Assembly: GCA_963978895.1 (NCBI GenBank) | Contig: OZ022244.1 | Coordinates: 22,165,492-22,229,491, forward strand | Direction: 5' to 3' | Source: Erpobdella octoculata | Lineage: Eukaryota; Annelida; Clitellata; Hirudinida; Erpobdellidae | DNA length: 64,000 nt | Part shown: positions 1 to 10,404 of the stretch, piece by piece | How positions within the stretch are numbered: the first letter of the stretch is position 1 | How the letters are laid out: each line of letters starts with the position of its first letter | Translations under genes and position numbers: made by a program | The notes under the pieces: generated by a model | Told to the model about the DNA's origin: nothing | Database searches by the model: none | What the model saw: only the letters and a program-made list of their open reading frames with translations

Positions 1-36
1 TCTAAAAACCCCGGGCAACGCCGGGTAACCCCGCTA

Positions 37-88
<52 letters not shown>

Positions 89-90
89 AT
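1..90 (-). repeat. End of a TA-associated interspersed repeat plus (TA)n
   Basis: The first 37 bases read as the reverse of the recurring terminus CTAGCGG...CCCGGCGTTGCCCGGG, followed by (TA)n. The same terminus recurs near 372, 763, 10714, 12165, 22435, 24470 and 24843, so this is the cut-off end of a repeat copy that begins outside the window. Confidence 0.7.
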
Positions 91-94
91 ATAT

Positions 95-300
95 ATAAAA
101 ATGAATGTTTGTATATATGTATATATGTATATATGTTAATGTCCTTTATGCATTGCTACACCATTCATCCGATCGTAATGAAATTTTCACACAACCTTGA
201 GAGTCAATGGGAGTCAAAAATAAAAAAAAAATTTTTGAAATCCGTCACAAAATGAGCGGAGCGGAGCGGGTGAGCGAGCGGGAACTATATATATATGTAT
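95..300 (-). repeat. Interspersed repeat module (conserved 'gatcggatgaatggtgtagc' type)
   Basis: This stretch holds AAAATGAATGTTTGTAT, then the block around GCATTGCTACACCATTCATC, then TCCGTCACAAAATGAGCGG. It recurs at about 11240-11400 and 12690-12860 in the opposite orientation and at 22165-22350 in the same orientation. The layout (TA microsatellite, AATGAATGTTTG start, ATGAAATTTTCACAC block) resembles the microsatellite-associated interspersed repeats known from insects and molluscs. I do not see a coding function. The translated ORFs here are low-complexity. Confidence 0.75.
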
Positions 301-371
301 GTGCGTATGTATGTGTATGTATGTATGTGTATGTGCATGTATGTGTGTCTGTGTGTGTGTTTATGTATGCA

Positions 372-763
372 CTAGCGGAGATACCCGGCGTTGCCCAGGT
401 TTTTTAGAGGTTTTTCTAATGTTTGTCTCTTTCTCTCCCATTTCCTTTCCCACCTGCTTTCCCACTCCTGTTCGCTTTCCCGTTTTCGGTCGTTTTCCCG
501 CTGCCGGTCGCTTTCCCGCTCCCGGTTAGTTTGTCTATTATAGAAACGGGAAAGCGACCCGGAACGGACAGCGAGTGGGAGCGGGAATGCGACACGGTAC
601 GGACAGCGAGCGGGAGCGGGAATGCGACCGGCAGCGGGAAAACGACCGAAAACGGGAAAGCGAACAGGAGTGGGAAAGCAGGTGGGAAAGGAAACGGGAG
701 AGAAAGAGACAAACATTAGAAAAACCTCTAAAAAACCCGGGCAACGCCGGGTATCTCCGCTAG
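372..763. mobile_element. Foldback element with ~155-bp inverted arms, in (TA)n
   Basis: The arm at 372-526 begins CTAGCGGAGATACCCGGCGT. It is matched almost base for base, reversed, by the arm at 609-763, with only a few mismatches such as CCCAGG versus CCCGGG. The arms carry degenerate copies of an 18-bp minisatellite (GGGAACGGGAAAGCGACC type). The element is bordered by a TG/TA-rich tract and by (TA)n. It has no transposase, so it looks like a non-autonomous foldback transposon with microsatellite target preference. The overlapping ORFs (SRSRSL or RERESD repeats) are by-products of the minisatellite. Confidence 0.75.
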
Positions 764-1250
764 TATATATATATATATATATATATGAGATGGCTTTATG
801 AATTTATTTTAATTTACTATTCATTTGTACAAGCTGAACAGAATAAGAGTCTCATTAGTAACTGCCAATGATTTGTTAGAATTGAATCCAGTAACTGAAC
901 ATTTTGTACTTTTGCTCAAACAGGTTTATGGTAAGCTCACACATTTGGAAATAGAATGGATAAGGTTATCTTAGTCAGAAGTAAATAGTTGTATAAGCTG
1001 CACATAATAAACAGCTGTTGGAATTAAAGTTTTGCTGTTGTCTTACTTTTTTAAACAGATTTTAATAACTGGCAAAACAATAAATGCAAAAAAAGAGTCA
1101 AAACATATTTGTCATTAATTACAAACTATAACTAGTTGAAAATTAAATTTTTTTTTAAACTAAGGATAGTATTTAGCCTGATGGCTCCTGCCAAGAACTT
1201 CCACATTAGTTATTGCAAACTGGAGACTGTACAGTGCCCGGCGCTTTGGG
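764..1250. other. AT-rich unique sequence, nothing recognised
   Basis: No ORF, repeat or RNA signal that I can support. The stretch lies between the foldback element and the MULE remnant. Confidence 0.5.
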
Positions 1251-1260
1251 AATTACATTG

Positions 1261-2960
1261 CTATATCCACAATTTAAAAATCTTTTTGGGACAATAACCA
1301 TGCTCAACAACAAAAGATGACTTAGGTGGTTGACCGAGATAGCACCGTTCACGACAGCCTACTGCCATTTTGCGTCGTGCCACTGCTGTTGAATAAGCAC
1401 CAAGTGTCTTTCCAGACTGTGCTGCTTTGCTGCCCATTGTATTTGCCAAAGCAGATACAATTTTTGCATTGCTGCTATTTCTCATTGCCTTCTTCCACGA
1501 TTTCACAGCTGGTCCTACAGTGGCAGGGTCAGAGTGATACAAGTTCTTCAATTTCTTCAAAATGTCTTCGATTTCATCTAACACAGCAGGATCTGGTAAT
1601 TGCTTCGATTCAGAAATATCAACTTCCATTGACTCATTTTGTGATGAATCAATGGAAACTTCAGCATTTTTAGTTGGTTCGACTGACTTATTCCTGATAT
1701 TGCATCTGATGAAGTTGTGAAGAAATCAAACCAGCTGATTGGCTTTTTAACATCTCCAATTGCAACAATGTATAAAATGCGACGCATTTCTGGGTTTGTG
1801 ATTAGCATAAAGTTCTGATAGGAAAAGCGAAAAAACATTCATAACGACAAACCTTTGCTTGCAGGGTCCACCAGTCTCAACAACAAAACAAGTGCAGCAG
1901 CCAATGCTCATGTTGTTGACGGTGTAAATAACATTTCGGCGGTGCTCACTGGGGACTTCATATGTGTCTTCTTTAAGATGACGTACCTGTTTGAGGTCAA
2001 TGGTGGAATTGGAAGGCATGAACCGAAATGTTAGATTTTTACCCACTCGACTGTTTGCCACATCGTTCAAGAGACATTGGTAACAAAATCAATCAGCTGT
2101 CGAATGCCTTGGTTCTTTGCAGGACCCTGTCTTTCATTACTCCCATGGCACTTTCGCAAAAATTGTGTGATTTCCACGAGTAAGTAGATGTGTTATGCAA
2201 CGCAATGCCCATTCAGAGTGTCGACTGTACAGAAGCTCATGGTGCTAAAAAAACCTTTAAATATTGCTGCACCAAACAGTTGGATGAAGCATCTTTGAAA
2301 ATATTATGAAGTTCAATCTTTGATTTTGCATAGAGCATGGTTTTCGTGGCGTGAAACAACTACTGATGATTTTCTTTCTTCACACCTGAGCTGCTTTCCC
2401 ACAAAAATCGCCAGATGGCCTGCAATACGTGGAAGGCACTTAACAGCAATTGTAGACTCAGGGAAAACATTTTTCACAGTTTTTCTCTTAGCAGCTGAAT
2501 CATCAGTCGTAAAAATCATAGGTCCTTGCTTGACAGGACCCCCAAACCATTTGTTGTTTAATAAAGATAAATACAATTGCAGTGCAGAACTGATCGTATC
2601 AGACTTTACATTTGACACTTGCAAAACATCTAGAGGGAGACCATCTGCTGCTGAATGTGTTAACAGCAAGAACACTCGTGTGTTTTGTCTGTCTATGTTT
2701 CCCCCTGCATCAACAAAGACCAACTCTCCACTAGATGATGGACCGTTTTATCAGTGAAGTGCAAATGGCAATGATAATGCTGTCATTGTTGTCACTGACA
2801 GCAGCAAAATTTTTATATGTCTCTGTAAAGGAATCAGCTGACATTGCCACAGAACGCATCTCAGTGTTAATTGTTTCTACATATTGCTTAACCACTGAAA
2901 ATTGCATATTTGAGGAGCTATATAACCTTTTAAAGAGTTTGTAGTAAAACCTGAAATAAC
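1261..2960 (-). pseudogene. MULE (Mutator-like) transposase remnant with SWIM zinc finger
   Basis: Three minus-strand ORF pieces line up in transposase order. At about 2940-2790 there is an N-terminal fragment. At 2723-2313 a DDE-type catalytic region reads VFVDAGGNIDRQN, then GPMIFTTDDSAAKR, then LPRIAGHLAIF; the TTDDSAA and C/H-type region resemble the second acidic motif and following segment of MULE transposases. At 2070-1747 a SWIM finger reads CTCFVVETGGPCKQR (CxC...C pattern), with a C-terminal piece at 1629-1261. The pieces are in different frames and separated by stops, so it is inactive. I did not find terminal inverted repeats. MULE is the best fit; assignment to a subfamily is not possible here. 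Confidence 0.6.
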
Positions 2961-3712
2961 AAAATAACCCATAAAACTAATGCATGTAACTGTTGTTAAA
3001 TCAGATGCTACTGTTGACATAAAACTTAAATAGTAATTAAATATTTCTTAGAAAGTAGCATTAAAACATTATTTTTTTAGTTAAATCAGATGTCACTGTT
3101 ACTTAAAAACAATCAAATATTTCTCAGAAAGAAACATTAAAAAATTAGTTTGCAATATAAGCTTTCAAACAAAATAACATGACATAAGCCTGTAGCACCA
3201 AGAATGGTCTGATCAGTGATGGCGATTTCCACTAAATTGATAATATTGCATGTTGTACTTGGTCAACATTTTACTGGTGATTTGCTACAGATGGTGAGTA
3301 GTCAGCATTAAAAAAATTTTCAAACTTTTGATGAATGGACTCATCCACATCACGATACATTGAAGCAGATGCCGCTTGAATAGGGTGATTATACTGACCT
3401 CCGAGCTGGATTTAAAAAGGGTATTCCGGCATGTGAAGGTACTTAGATCTAAAAATTCGGAATTTGAAAAATTAGGACTAAGATGAAAATAAAAATTTGT
3501 ATTTGGCTCATCTATTTTAACAATCAGGACTAAACATAAACCAAGCTCTTTGTCAAATTGAAATAAGCTGTTTAAGTGCATCCACATATACACAAATTAA
3601 TTTGAGATTTATAATCCAATCCAAACTAAAAAAATATATAACCTGTTGGTGCGTTTTAACTTGTTGCCGGTTGTTCAAAAAAAATTCTGTTTGCCTGAGT
3701 GTCAATGACAGC
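2961..3712. other. AT-rich unique sequence between MULE remnant and hAT element
   Basis: No supported gene. The short minus-strand ORF at 3285-3593 has no recognisable domain. The last eight bases before 3721 are the left target duplication of the hAT element. Confidence 0.5.
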
Positions 3713-4109
3713 TGTACAGGCAGTGGCGTAGAAATGGGGGGGGGGGGCGGACGGGGCAAATGCCTCAGGCGGCACTCAGGAGGGGGCGGCAAAATTGAAA
3801 TCTAAAAAAAAAGTGACTCGACCTTTTTATAAAAATGGAGGAAAAACTTTAAAAGAGTCGAATTTTTCCACACAACTAAAAATCATTCATCTTAGACTCA
3901 CTGTATTTCATGCAAATACAGTTATTCAAACTAATTTCCATGCTTATACACAGACATAGAGAGTTTACGGCTGTTAACGCACTTCCTTTCATCATTATTA
4001 GAGAACGTTACAGCCACGCCCCATATTTACACTCTCACATATGCCCACTATCAAACCCACACCGACAATCTGCAAAAACGCCTGCTTCATCCCGTGCAAT
4101 AATCACTTA

Positions 4110-5273
4110 ATCACAGGTTGAATTTAGCAGGTGTCCATTCTGCCTGTCTTACTGCAAATGCTTCTACCTTCTTTGGCACAGATGAAAAAGTGTTTGTTTT
4201 CGTTTCAGCATCTACTCACAGATGGGACATCTTGAAGAATAATGTTACAGTGACTGTTAAACGTCTTTCCGATACTCGGTAGAGTGCAAGATATGATGCT
4301 GTTGCTGTTCTTCATAGTAAATTAGAAAAAGTGATCAGAGCCGTGGAGGAACTCCGTGATAGCCAGTAAGAGAACATGAAGACAACGAGGTGATGCCAGG
4401 TGCTTTTTATCAACTATTCTGACCTACAATTTCGTTGCGTATTTTCATTTCTGGGTGCGAGTACTGAATGAGATTAACGACTCACAGAAGTACTTACAAA
4501 CTCGTGGCCTAGGACTTGATGTCTGTGCATCAAAGATGCAGTCGCTCTTGTCTTTCCTGGCCGAAGAGAGAAATTCTGTTGTTTTAGGGGCTCATGCTGC
4601 AGCTGTTGCGTTTTGTGAGGAAATGAATATTTTCTCCATGGAAAGACGAATAAAGAAAAAGAAACGCTTGCCTAGAAAAGAGATAGCAGATATAGGACTG
4701 ACTATGCAACAGGAAATGCGAATAGAACACCTTGAAGTGATGGATCGACTCACAGCCGAAATTTCCAGACCTACGCAAAAGCTCCGCAATCTTAACATTC
4801 ACTTTGGCTTTCTGAAAGCAGCCTATTTTCTAGACGTAAATAATAATTCTGCCATGAAAGAGAATGTTAATTGTGTGACAAATACCTATACAGATGTAAA
4901 TGCGACTGACTTGCTTCAAGAGATAAAACGATTTCGAAAACATGCAAAGAGCTTTTCCGGCATAACGGGAGAAGACGTTTCACAGTTTGGATCTTGGGAG
5001 ATGCTGCAGTGGATTGTGAAGTGGATTCTTATTGAATGCTTACCGAATCTCACTATTCTTCTTTGCATTTTCCTTACGATTGGTGTCTCCGTGGCAAGTT
5101 GCAAACGCAGCTTCTCTAAGCTAAAGCTTATAAAAACGTTTCTCCGATCAACCATGACTCAGAAGCGTCTTACAAATTTGGCTATTCTTTCCATAAAAAA
5201 GAAAGCTGCTGAAAAACTCGATGATGATGAAATCTTTAGTTATTTCGCAGCCATTAAAGCAAAAAAGATGTGA
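4110..5273 (+). pseudogene. Decayed hAT transposase (ZMYM1/TTF-type hAT, C-terminal half)
   Basis: The reading starts near 4125 with FFGTDEKVF...STHRWDILK...LKRLSDTR, a block seen in the large ZMYM1-like hAT transposase family. A TAG stop at 4280-4282 replaces the expected tryptophan after SDTR. A TAA follows at 4367-4369, and the frame shifts before the open stretch 4455-5273. That stretch ends in a hAT dimerisation domain (VASCKRSFSKLKLIKTFLRS followed by MTQKRLTNLAILSI). In the family this protein cuts and rejoins the element ends; with two stops and a frameshift it cannot do so here. The N-terminal zinc finger region is missing because the element is internally deleted. Confidence 0.75.
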
Positions 5274-5593
5274 TGCTGTACTCTTTCATTCCAGTATACA
5301 GTATATTGCGTTCCTGTATACTATTCATGCTTACAATACTATGTACTTTGGTTTAATAACTTCTATTTGGCCAGTTCATAATCATAACCAATAAAAGAAG
5401 ATTCGTTGAATTATATAAAATATTAGAGGAAATTAGACAATTCGCGTGAAAATTGCTTTAAATGTTGTTAAACTTAAAAACGGAGTTACACCTAATTGGT
5501 GCTAATGCACAGGCAGGATAGTTTTGGTGAAGATGCCGAGAAAATTCGTAAAAATTAGGGGCGGCATTTTTCACCTTCGCCCCTAGTGAAATA

Positions 5594-5749
5594 TGTTGTG
5601 ATTAATTGACTTTTATTTGATACAAAACCGTTTAATTAAAGTACAAAGTAGAATACAGAAACATCGGCAACACAGTCTCGGAGAAACTCTCGAGTCAACA
5701 ATGGCCACCAAAAGATACTAAAAAGTCCGAAGATCATTCATTCACAACA
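5594..5749 (-). repeat. 3' LTR of the copia element
   Basis: This copy lies downstream of gag-pol on the minus strand. It has TG...CA ends, and read on the minus strand it contains AAATAAAAG, a likely polyadenylation signal. It is identical to the other copy. Confidence 0.95.
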
Positions 5750-5758
5750 CCTTCCCTT
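5750..5758 (-). promoter_or_regulatory. Polypurine tract of the copia element
   Basis: On the minus strand AAGGGAAGG sits directly against the 3' LTR. That is the position where plus-strand DNA synthesis is primed in LTR retrotransposons. Confidence 0.8.
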
Positions 5759-5805
5759 GAATGATTCAACATACATAAAACATTCACACATACACAGAAC
5801 GTTAT

Positions 5806-8800
5806 TTATGTACACAATCCGAGTCGTCCGCACAGTTCACCAAGCCTGCTTCCAGAAAGAGGTTTGGTGAGAGCATCTGCCAACTGGTCTCCTGAGTCAA
5901 TCTTTTCCACAAGAATCTCCTTGTTCTGGACACATTCACGAATAAAAAAATGGCGTATGCGAATATGCTTTGTTCTTCGATGATACTCTGGATTGTGAGC
6001 CAGCTTTATCGCCGCCTCATTGTCCACATGGATTCTGGGCATGTCTTCAAGCTCTGTGATTTCTGAAAAGAGTCTTTTCAGCCAAATAACCTCACGGGCT
6101 GCTTCACTCGAAGCAACAATTTCAGCTTCTGTTGTCGAAATAGCAACTGAAGCCTGACGTTGACTGAACCATGAAATCACTCCGTCACCATTGCAGCAAA
6201 CCACTCCTGTTGTAGAACGTCCAGATGATAGATCACCACCATGATCTGCATCACTGAAAACTTCTAGTCGATTGATCTTTGATTTTCGTTTGTACCGAAT
6301 TCCATAAGACTTTGTTCTTGCAAGATAACGAAAGATCCTCTTGACTTTCGTAACGTCCTGTTGTGTGGGATTCTCCAAGTTCCGTGACACTACTCCTACG
6401 GCATAGGCTATGTCTGGCCTAGTTCCAACCATAAGATACATCAACGCTCCAACAGCTGACCGATAGGGAAACTTAACTGAACTGTATTCAGCCTTCCCTT
6501 CTTCAGAACTGTCCTTGATTATTGGCGTTTCAACTCCTCTACAACTTGTCATTCCAAAGTGATCAATGATCTTTTTGACATAGTTTTCTTGGCTAACTTT
6601 AATTGATTCACCATCTTGTTGAATCTCAAATCCAAGGAAAAACTTTGCAGGAGAGTCTGTAATTTCAAATTCAGCTTTTAGTTTTTCCAAAAAATCTTCT
6701 GAATCCTTTTTATTTGAACTTGCTAACAAACCATCATCTACGTACATGGCAAGCAATAACTTCTTAGTTCCTTTTCTAAAAATATACAAACATGGATCTG
6801 CTTCGCTAACAGTAAACCCACTCTTTATCAAAAAACTATCCAGTTTTTTATTCCAGCATCTAGGTGCCTGTTTCAAACCATAGAGACTTTTCTTCAGATG
6901 ACAAACTTTATCAGAACCATCTGTGAAACCTTCAGGCTGCTCCATGTAGATTTCTTCTTCCAATTCACCATGCAAAAATGCAGTTGATATATCAAATTGG
7001 GAAAGATATAAATTCTCCTTGGCAGCTACACTGAGTACTGATCGAATTGTTGTCAATTTTGTAACAGGACTAAATGTCTCATCATAATCAACACCTTTTC
7101 TTTGTGAAAAACCTTTAGCAACTAATCTTGCCTTGAAGCGAGAAACTGAACCATCAGCATTATTTTTAACTTTATAAACCCATTTGCACTGTACAGCTTT
7201 CTTGTTCTGAGGCAATTCTGATAGAATCCAAGTGTTATTCTTATGAAGTGATTCTATTTCATTATTCATTGCTGTTATCCATTCTCTTTTGAAGGAGCTT
7301 CTTATTGCCTCATCATAGGTAGCAGGTTCACCTGAATTCAACTGCATCATGCAAACCTCCTCATCAAAATAAGCTGGATCTTTTGACTGACTTCTATCAT
7401 CTCCCTGTTTCTGATTTTGTTCATTATCCTCTGTTGGTTCACCAAACATTTCTTCCTCAGGCAATGGAATCAAATCTGACTGAATGTTATGTTCTACTTC
7501 ACTTGTCGACTCATGAAGAATGACATCTCTTGACAGGAAAACTCGATTATTGCACCATATTCGATAACCGTCATCATTTTCATAACCAATTAAAATACCC
7601 TTGGTTGCCTTTTTGTCAAATTTCTTCCTCAAGCTTTTGTCGATATGAACGTAACATTCACTTCCAATAACCCGTAAATGTTTTAAACCCGGTTTTTTAC
7701 CATTCCAGAGTTCATAAGGTGTTTTCTTTCCTTCGGATGTTGGTCCTGTCCGATTCAGAACATAGACTGCTGTGTTGATCAATTCTGCCCATAAACTTTT
7801 TGGCAAACTTTTTCTTTTACCAAACATCATAGCTCTAGCAGTTTCAACTAAAGTTCTGTTCTCTCGTTCGACAGCCCCATTTTGTTCAGGTGTTCTTGGC
7901 ATTGAGAAGTGTTGTTCAATTCCATGTTCTTTTAGGAATTTTCTTATTTCATCACCACTGTACTCACCACCTCGATCACTTCGTAGAATCTTTACTTTAT
8001 GACCGGTTGTTTGAGTATATCTAATGAAATCTTTCAACTTTTCAACAACTTCTGACTTGTGCTTGATAAAATACACATAACGATACTTTGTGAAATCATC
8101 CTTAAACAATACAAAATATCTCTTCTTGCCAATTGATTCAACCTGAAATGGTCCACAAACGTCAGTGTGAATTATTTCACCAGGTGTATTCGATCGTGGT
8201 CTTGTTCCAAAACTCAGTCTATGTGATTTCCCATAAATGCATCCTTCACATAACTCATCATCATGATCAACATCAATATCTAAATGCTCTTTCAGCATCA
8301 TTCTAACATGTCTTTTATTTTGATGTCCAAACCTTTCATGATATAGCTGTAGAAGTGACTTTTTAGCCTTTTCAATTGCATTTATTTCTTTTGTAGCAAA
8401 ATTAGGAACTTTAACTTTACCCACCAATCTAAATAAACCACCTCCAGCTTCTCTGACACCAGAGACAAGTCGTTTTTCTCCAAGCTTTAAACTGCAAAAA
8501 TTAACATTTGATTCAAACTTGCTCTGTATGTTTTTCTCTTGAGCACTCAGGACAGAAAACAAATTCTTTGAAATACCTGGCACCAACCAGACACCACTCA
8601 AACGAACTGTTTCTCTTCTTTTACCATTGAGTACCTCCAATTCAATGTCTCCTTGACCCAGAGCTTTAAGTTTTTCACTTCCAGCAGTATTAATAAACTG
8701 TGGACTTTCAAACATTTCAAAAGTCTTGAAGTAATCTTTCACAGCAGTAACATGATTTGTTGCACCATTGTCAATGTACCAATTTTCAGAGTTTGTTTCA

Positions 8801-9699
8801 ATTTTATCAACTTTCATGATTTCTGAATTTGTTGCCAACATGGAACTCTTTTCTTCTGACTGCTTTGGATCACTTTTAGCAAATTCTTTTCTTGGTCTTC
8901 CATCAGCTTTCCATTGTCTGCAGTTTCTGAGAAAATGTCCTGGCCTCTGACAATAGAAACAAGTCAACATCCTAGACTTCTTTTTCTCTTTTGCAATGCC
9001 AATTGACTGAGTTGAATCACTTTTACAGACTTCTTTTGTACTAATTGAACACAATTCTTGATTCTCTTCAGTTATTTTCAAAGTCAACTCAAAAGCACAA
9101 AGTTGATTTGTTAAACTATCAACTGTTCTCTGTTCTTCATTGGCCATCAACCAACTTGACTTAAATGGCAAGTACTTCTCATCCAATGTGTCTAAAATTT
9201 TACACATAAGCAAAAAATCAGGCAACACAACCTCATTTTCTTTGGCAGCAACTGAAGTCAGCTCATTCCACAAGGCTTTCATTTTCGAGAGATGACTGGG
9301 CATATCCTCACCAGGTGGCCTTTGATAGTGGAAGAACTGGATGCAGACATTGTATGCCTTGTTCTGGGGAACACCATCATAAAGCAATAACAATTCTTGC
9401 CACATTTTTCTTGCTGTCTTGAACCTCATCACTTTAGACATTGTTTCATCTGTCATTGAGGTTGTCAAGATAAGTTTTGCCATTGAGTCTGCCTTCTGAA
9501 ACCTTCTAAGTGCTGTCTCATATGTTTTTCTGACAGAAGCAACAGTATTTTCTGATTCATCTTCGGGTTCAAGTAGTTTCCCATCCACAACTTCTAAAGC
9601 ATCATCATGGTGTTCCAAAGCTAAACGTATTCTAAAACGCCATTGCTCCCAAGATGCCTGACCTTCTAGTCGCGGAATTGACTGAAAAAGCTTGTCCAT
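5806..9699 (-). CDS. copia gag-pol polyprotein (1297 aa), intact
   Basis: The polyprotein has copia order. The gag region includes a CX2CX4HX4C knuckle (CFYCQRPGHFLRNC, about residue 246). The protease has DNGATNHV (about 308). The integrase has an HHCC zinc site (YHERFGH...CEGC) and a DDE core (HTDVCGPF about 513, SDRGGEY about 572, EQNGAVERE about 612). The reverse transcriptase has KARLVAKGFSQ and MYVDDGLL (YVDD about 988). RNase H has FSDADHGGD, STTEAE and VDNEAAIKL, and the protein ends ADALTKPLSG. Integrase before reverse transcriptase separates copia from gypsy. No stop or frameshift interrupts it. It encodes all the enzymes needed for reverse transcription and integration in virus-like particles. 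It is a single ORF, so Gag excess must be regulated by means not visible here. The start MDKLFQSIPRLEG is the first ATG and resembles copia gag starts. Confidence 0.97.
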   Translation of the reverse strand: MDKLFQSIPRLEGQASWEQWRFRIRLALEHHDDALEVVDGKLLEPEDESENTVASVRKTYETALRRFQKADSMAKLILTTSMTDETMSKVMRFKTARKMWQELLLLYDGVPQNKAYNVCIQFFHYQRPPGEDMPSHLSKMKALWNELTSVAAKENEVVLPDFLLMCKILDTLDEKYLPFKSSWLMANEEQRTVDSLTNQLCAFELTLKITEENQELCSISTKEVCKSDSTQSIGIAKEKKKSRMLTCFYCQRPGHFLRNCRQWKADGRPRKEFAKSDPKQSEEKSSMLATNSEIMKVDKIETNSENWYIDNGATNHVTAVKDYFKTFEMFESPQFINTAGSEKLKALGQGDIELEVLNGKRRETVRLSGVWLVPGISKNLFSVLSAQEKNIQSKFESNVNFCSLKLGEKRLVSGVREAGGGLFRLVGKVKVPNFATKEINAIEKAKKSLLQLYHERFGHQNKRHVRMMLKEHLDIDVDHDDELCEGCIYGKSHRLSFGTRPRSNTPGEIIHTDVCGPFQVESIGKKRYFVLFKDDFTKYRYVYFIKHKSEVVEKLKDFIRYTQTTGHKVKILRSDRGGEYSGDEIRKFLKEHGIEQHFSMPRTPEQNGAVERENRTLVETARAMMFGKRKSLPKSLWAELINTAVYVLNRTGPTSEGKKTPYELWNGKKPGLKHLRVIGSECYVHIDKSLRKKFDKKATKGILIGYENDDGYRIWCNNRVFLSRDVILHESTSEVEHNIQSDLIPLPEEEMFGEPTEDNEQNQKQGDDRSQSKDPAYFDEEVCMMQLNSGEPATYDEAIRSSFKREWITAMNNEIESLHKNNTWILSELPQNKKAVQCKWVYKVKNNADGSVSRFKARLVAKGFSQRKGVDYDETFSPVTKLTTIRSVLSVAAKENLYLSQFDISTAFLHGELEEEIYMEQPEGFTDGSDKVCHLKKSLYGLKQAPRCWNKKLDSFLIKSGFTVSEADPCLYIFRKGTKKLLLAMYVDDGLLASSNKKDSEDFLEKLKAEFEITDSPAKFFLGFEIQQDGESIKVSQENYVKKIIDHFGMTSCRGVETPIIKDSSEEGKAEYSSVKFPYRSAVGALMYLMVGTRPDIAYAVGVVSRNLENPTQQDVTKVKRIFRYLARTKSYGIRYKRKSKINRLEVFSDADHGGDLSSGRSTTGVVCCNGDGVISWFSQRQASVAISTTEAEIVASSEAAREVIWLKRLFSEITELEDMPRIHVDNEAAIKLAHNPEYHRRTKHIRIRHFFIRECVQNKEILVEKIDSGDQLADALTKPLSGSRLGELCGRLGLCT

Positions 9700-9913
9700 T
9701 TAAACTATAAAACGTTCGTGAAGCAACAAGAAAACTTGATCAAAAAACCTTTCACAAAACGTTCTCAACTTCAACGGTATCTTATCAAACTCGTTAATCG
9801 TTCGAACTTTTAGTAACTACTTACTAATTACTTAAGAGTTAAGACGATTAGTTCAAAAAATCAAAAAACTCGCAATTAACTCGAAAACCGAATCTAAAAG
9901 CGTCCTAGGCGTT

Positions 9914-9927
9914 CTGGGCCCATAACC
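9914..9927 (-). promoter_or_regulatory. copia primer-binding site (half-tRNA-iMet type)
   Basis: On the minus strand, directly inside the 5' LTR, the sequence is GGTTATGGGCCCAG. As I recall it, this is the primer-binding site of Drosophila copia, which pairs with an internal fragment of initiator tRNA-Met rather than with the tRNA 3' end. Confidence 0.85.
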
Positions 9928-10083
9928 TGTTGTGATTAATTGACTTTTATTTGATACAAAACCGTTTAATTAAAGTACAAAGTAGAATACAGAAACATCG
10001 GCAACACAGTCTCGGAGAAACTCTCGAGTCAACAATGGCCACCAAAAGATACTAAAAAGTCCGAAGATCATTCATTCACAACA
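9928..10083 (-). repeat. 5' LTR (promoter side) of the copia element
   Basis: This copy is upstream of gag-pol on the minus strand, identical to the copy at 5594-5749, and followed outward by the AAATA target duplication. It is expected to carry the promoter. Confidence 0.95.
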
Positions 10084-10404
10084 AAATATTAGGTTACTAC
10101 GCCACTGTGTACAGGACAGTCGGTGTTCCTTACACCATTGTGACGACTTCGGTGCTGGCAGTGATACATTTTCTACAAAATAAGAATAGTAACAACATCC
10201 TGCTTTTTCCAAAAAATCTTAAGTTTCGTCATTCATTTTATGATTATTTTCATAGTTTCAATCTCTAGCTGTTCTGAAGATGGTTAAAAACTGATCAAAA
10301 GATTCTGACTAAACAGAGAAACACAATTGACTCTAATCAAAACATGTAAAAAAGAGAAACCATTCAATAATATTGTAGTAAACAGTTACTTGTTTATTTT
10401 TTTA

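Larger units (their letters stand above)
5594..10083 (-). mobile_element. Full-length copia (Ty1/copia) LTR retrotransposon, very young
   Basis: The 156-bp LTRs at 5594-5749 and 9928-10083 are identical by eye over their whole length. They begin TGTTGTG and end CACAACA, and the element is flanked by the 5-bp duplication AAATA (5589-5593 and 10084-10088). Read on the minus strand it has a primer-binding site, one long gag-pol ORF and a polypurine tract in the expected order. Identical LTRs, an intact ORF and an intact duplication point to very recent insertion, and the element may still be active. It inserted near the right end of the hAT element. Confidence 0.97.
3721..10107 (+). mobile_element. 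hAT transposon, host of a nested copia insertion
   Basis: The terminal inverted repeats are CAGTGGCGTAG at 3721 and CTACGCCACTG ending at 10107. They are flanked by a perfect 8-bp duplication TGTACAGG (3713-3720 and 10108-10115), the size typical of hAT. Without the nested copia element (5594-10083 plus its 5-bp duplication) the transposon is about 1.9 kb. The GC-rich subterminal region (GGGGGGGGCGGACGGGGCAAA and, at the other end, GGGGCGGCATTTTTCACC) matches the transposase-carrying hAT type described in the next entry. The transposase is broken, so the element is a fossil that still has complete ends. Confidence 0.9.

Noticed and set aside
1326..1673. Plus-strand 115-codon ORF (also 2320-2757)
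   Set aside because: These overlap the minus-strand MULE transposase pieces, which carry the recognisable motifs.
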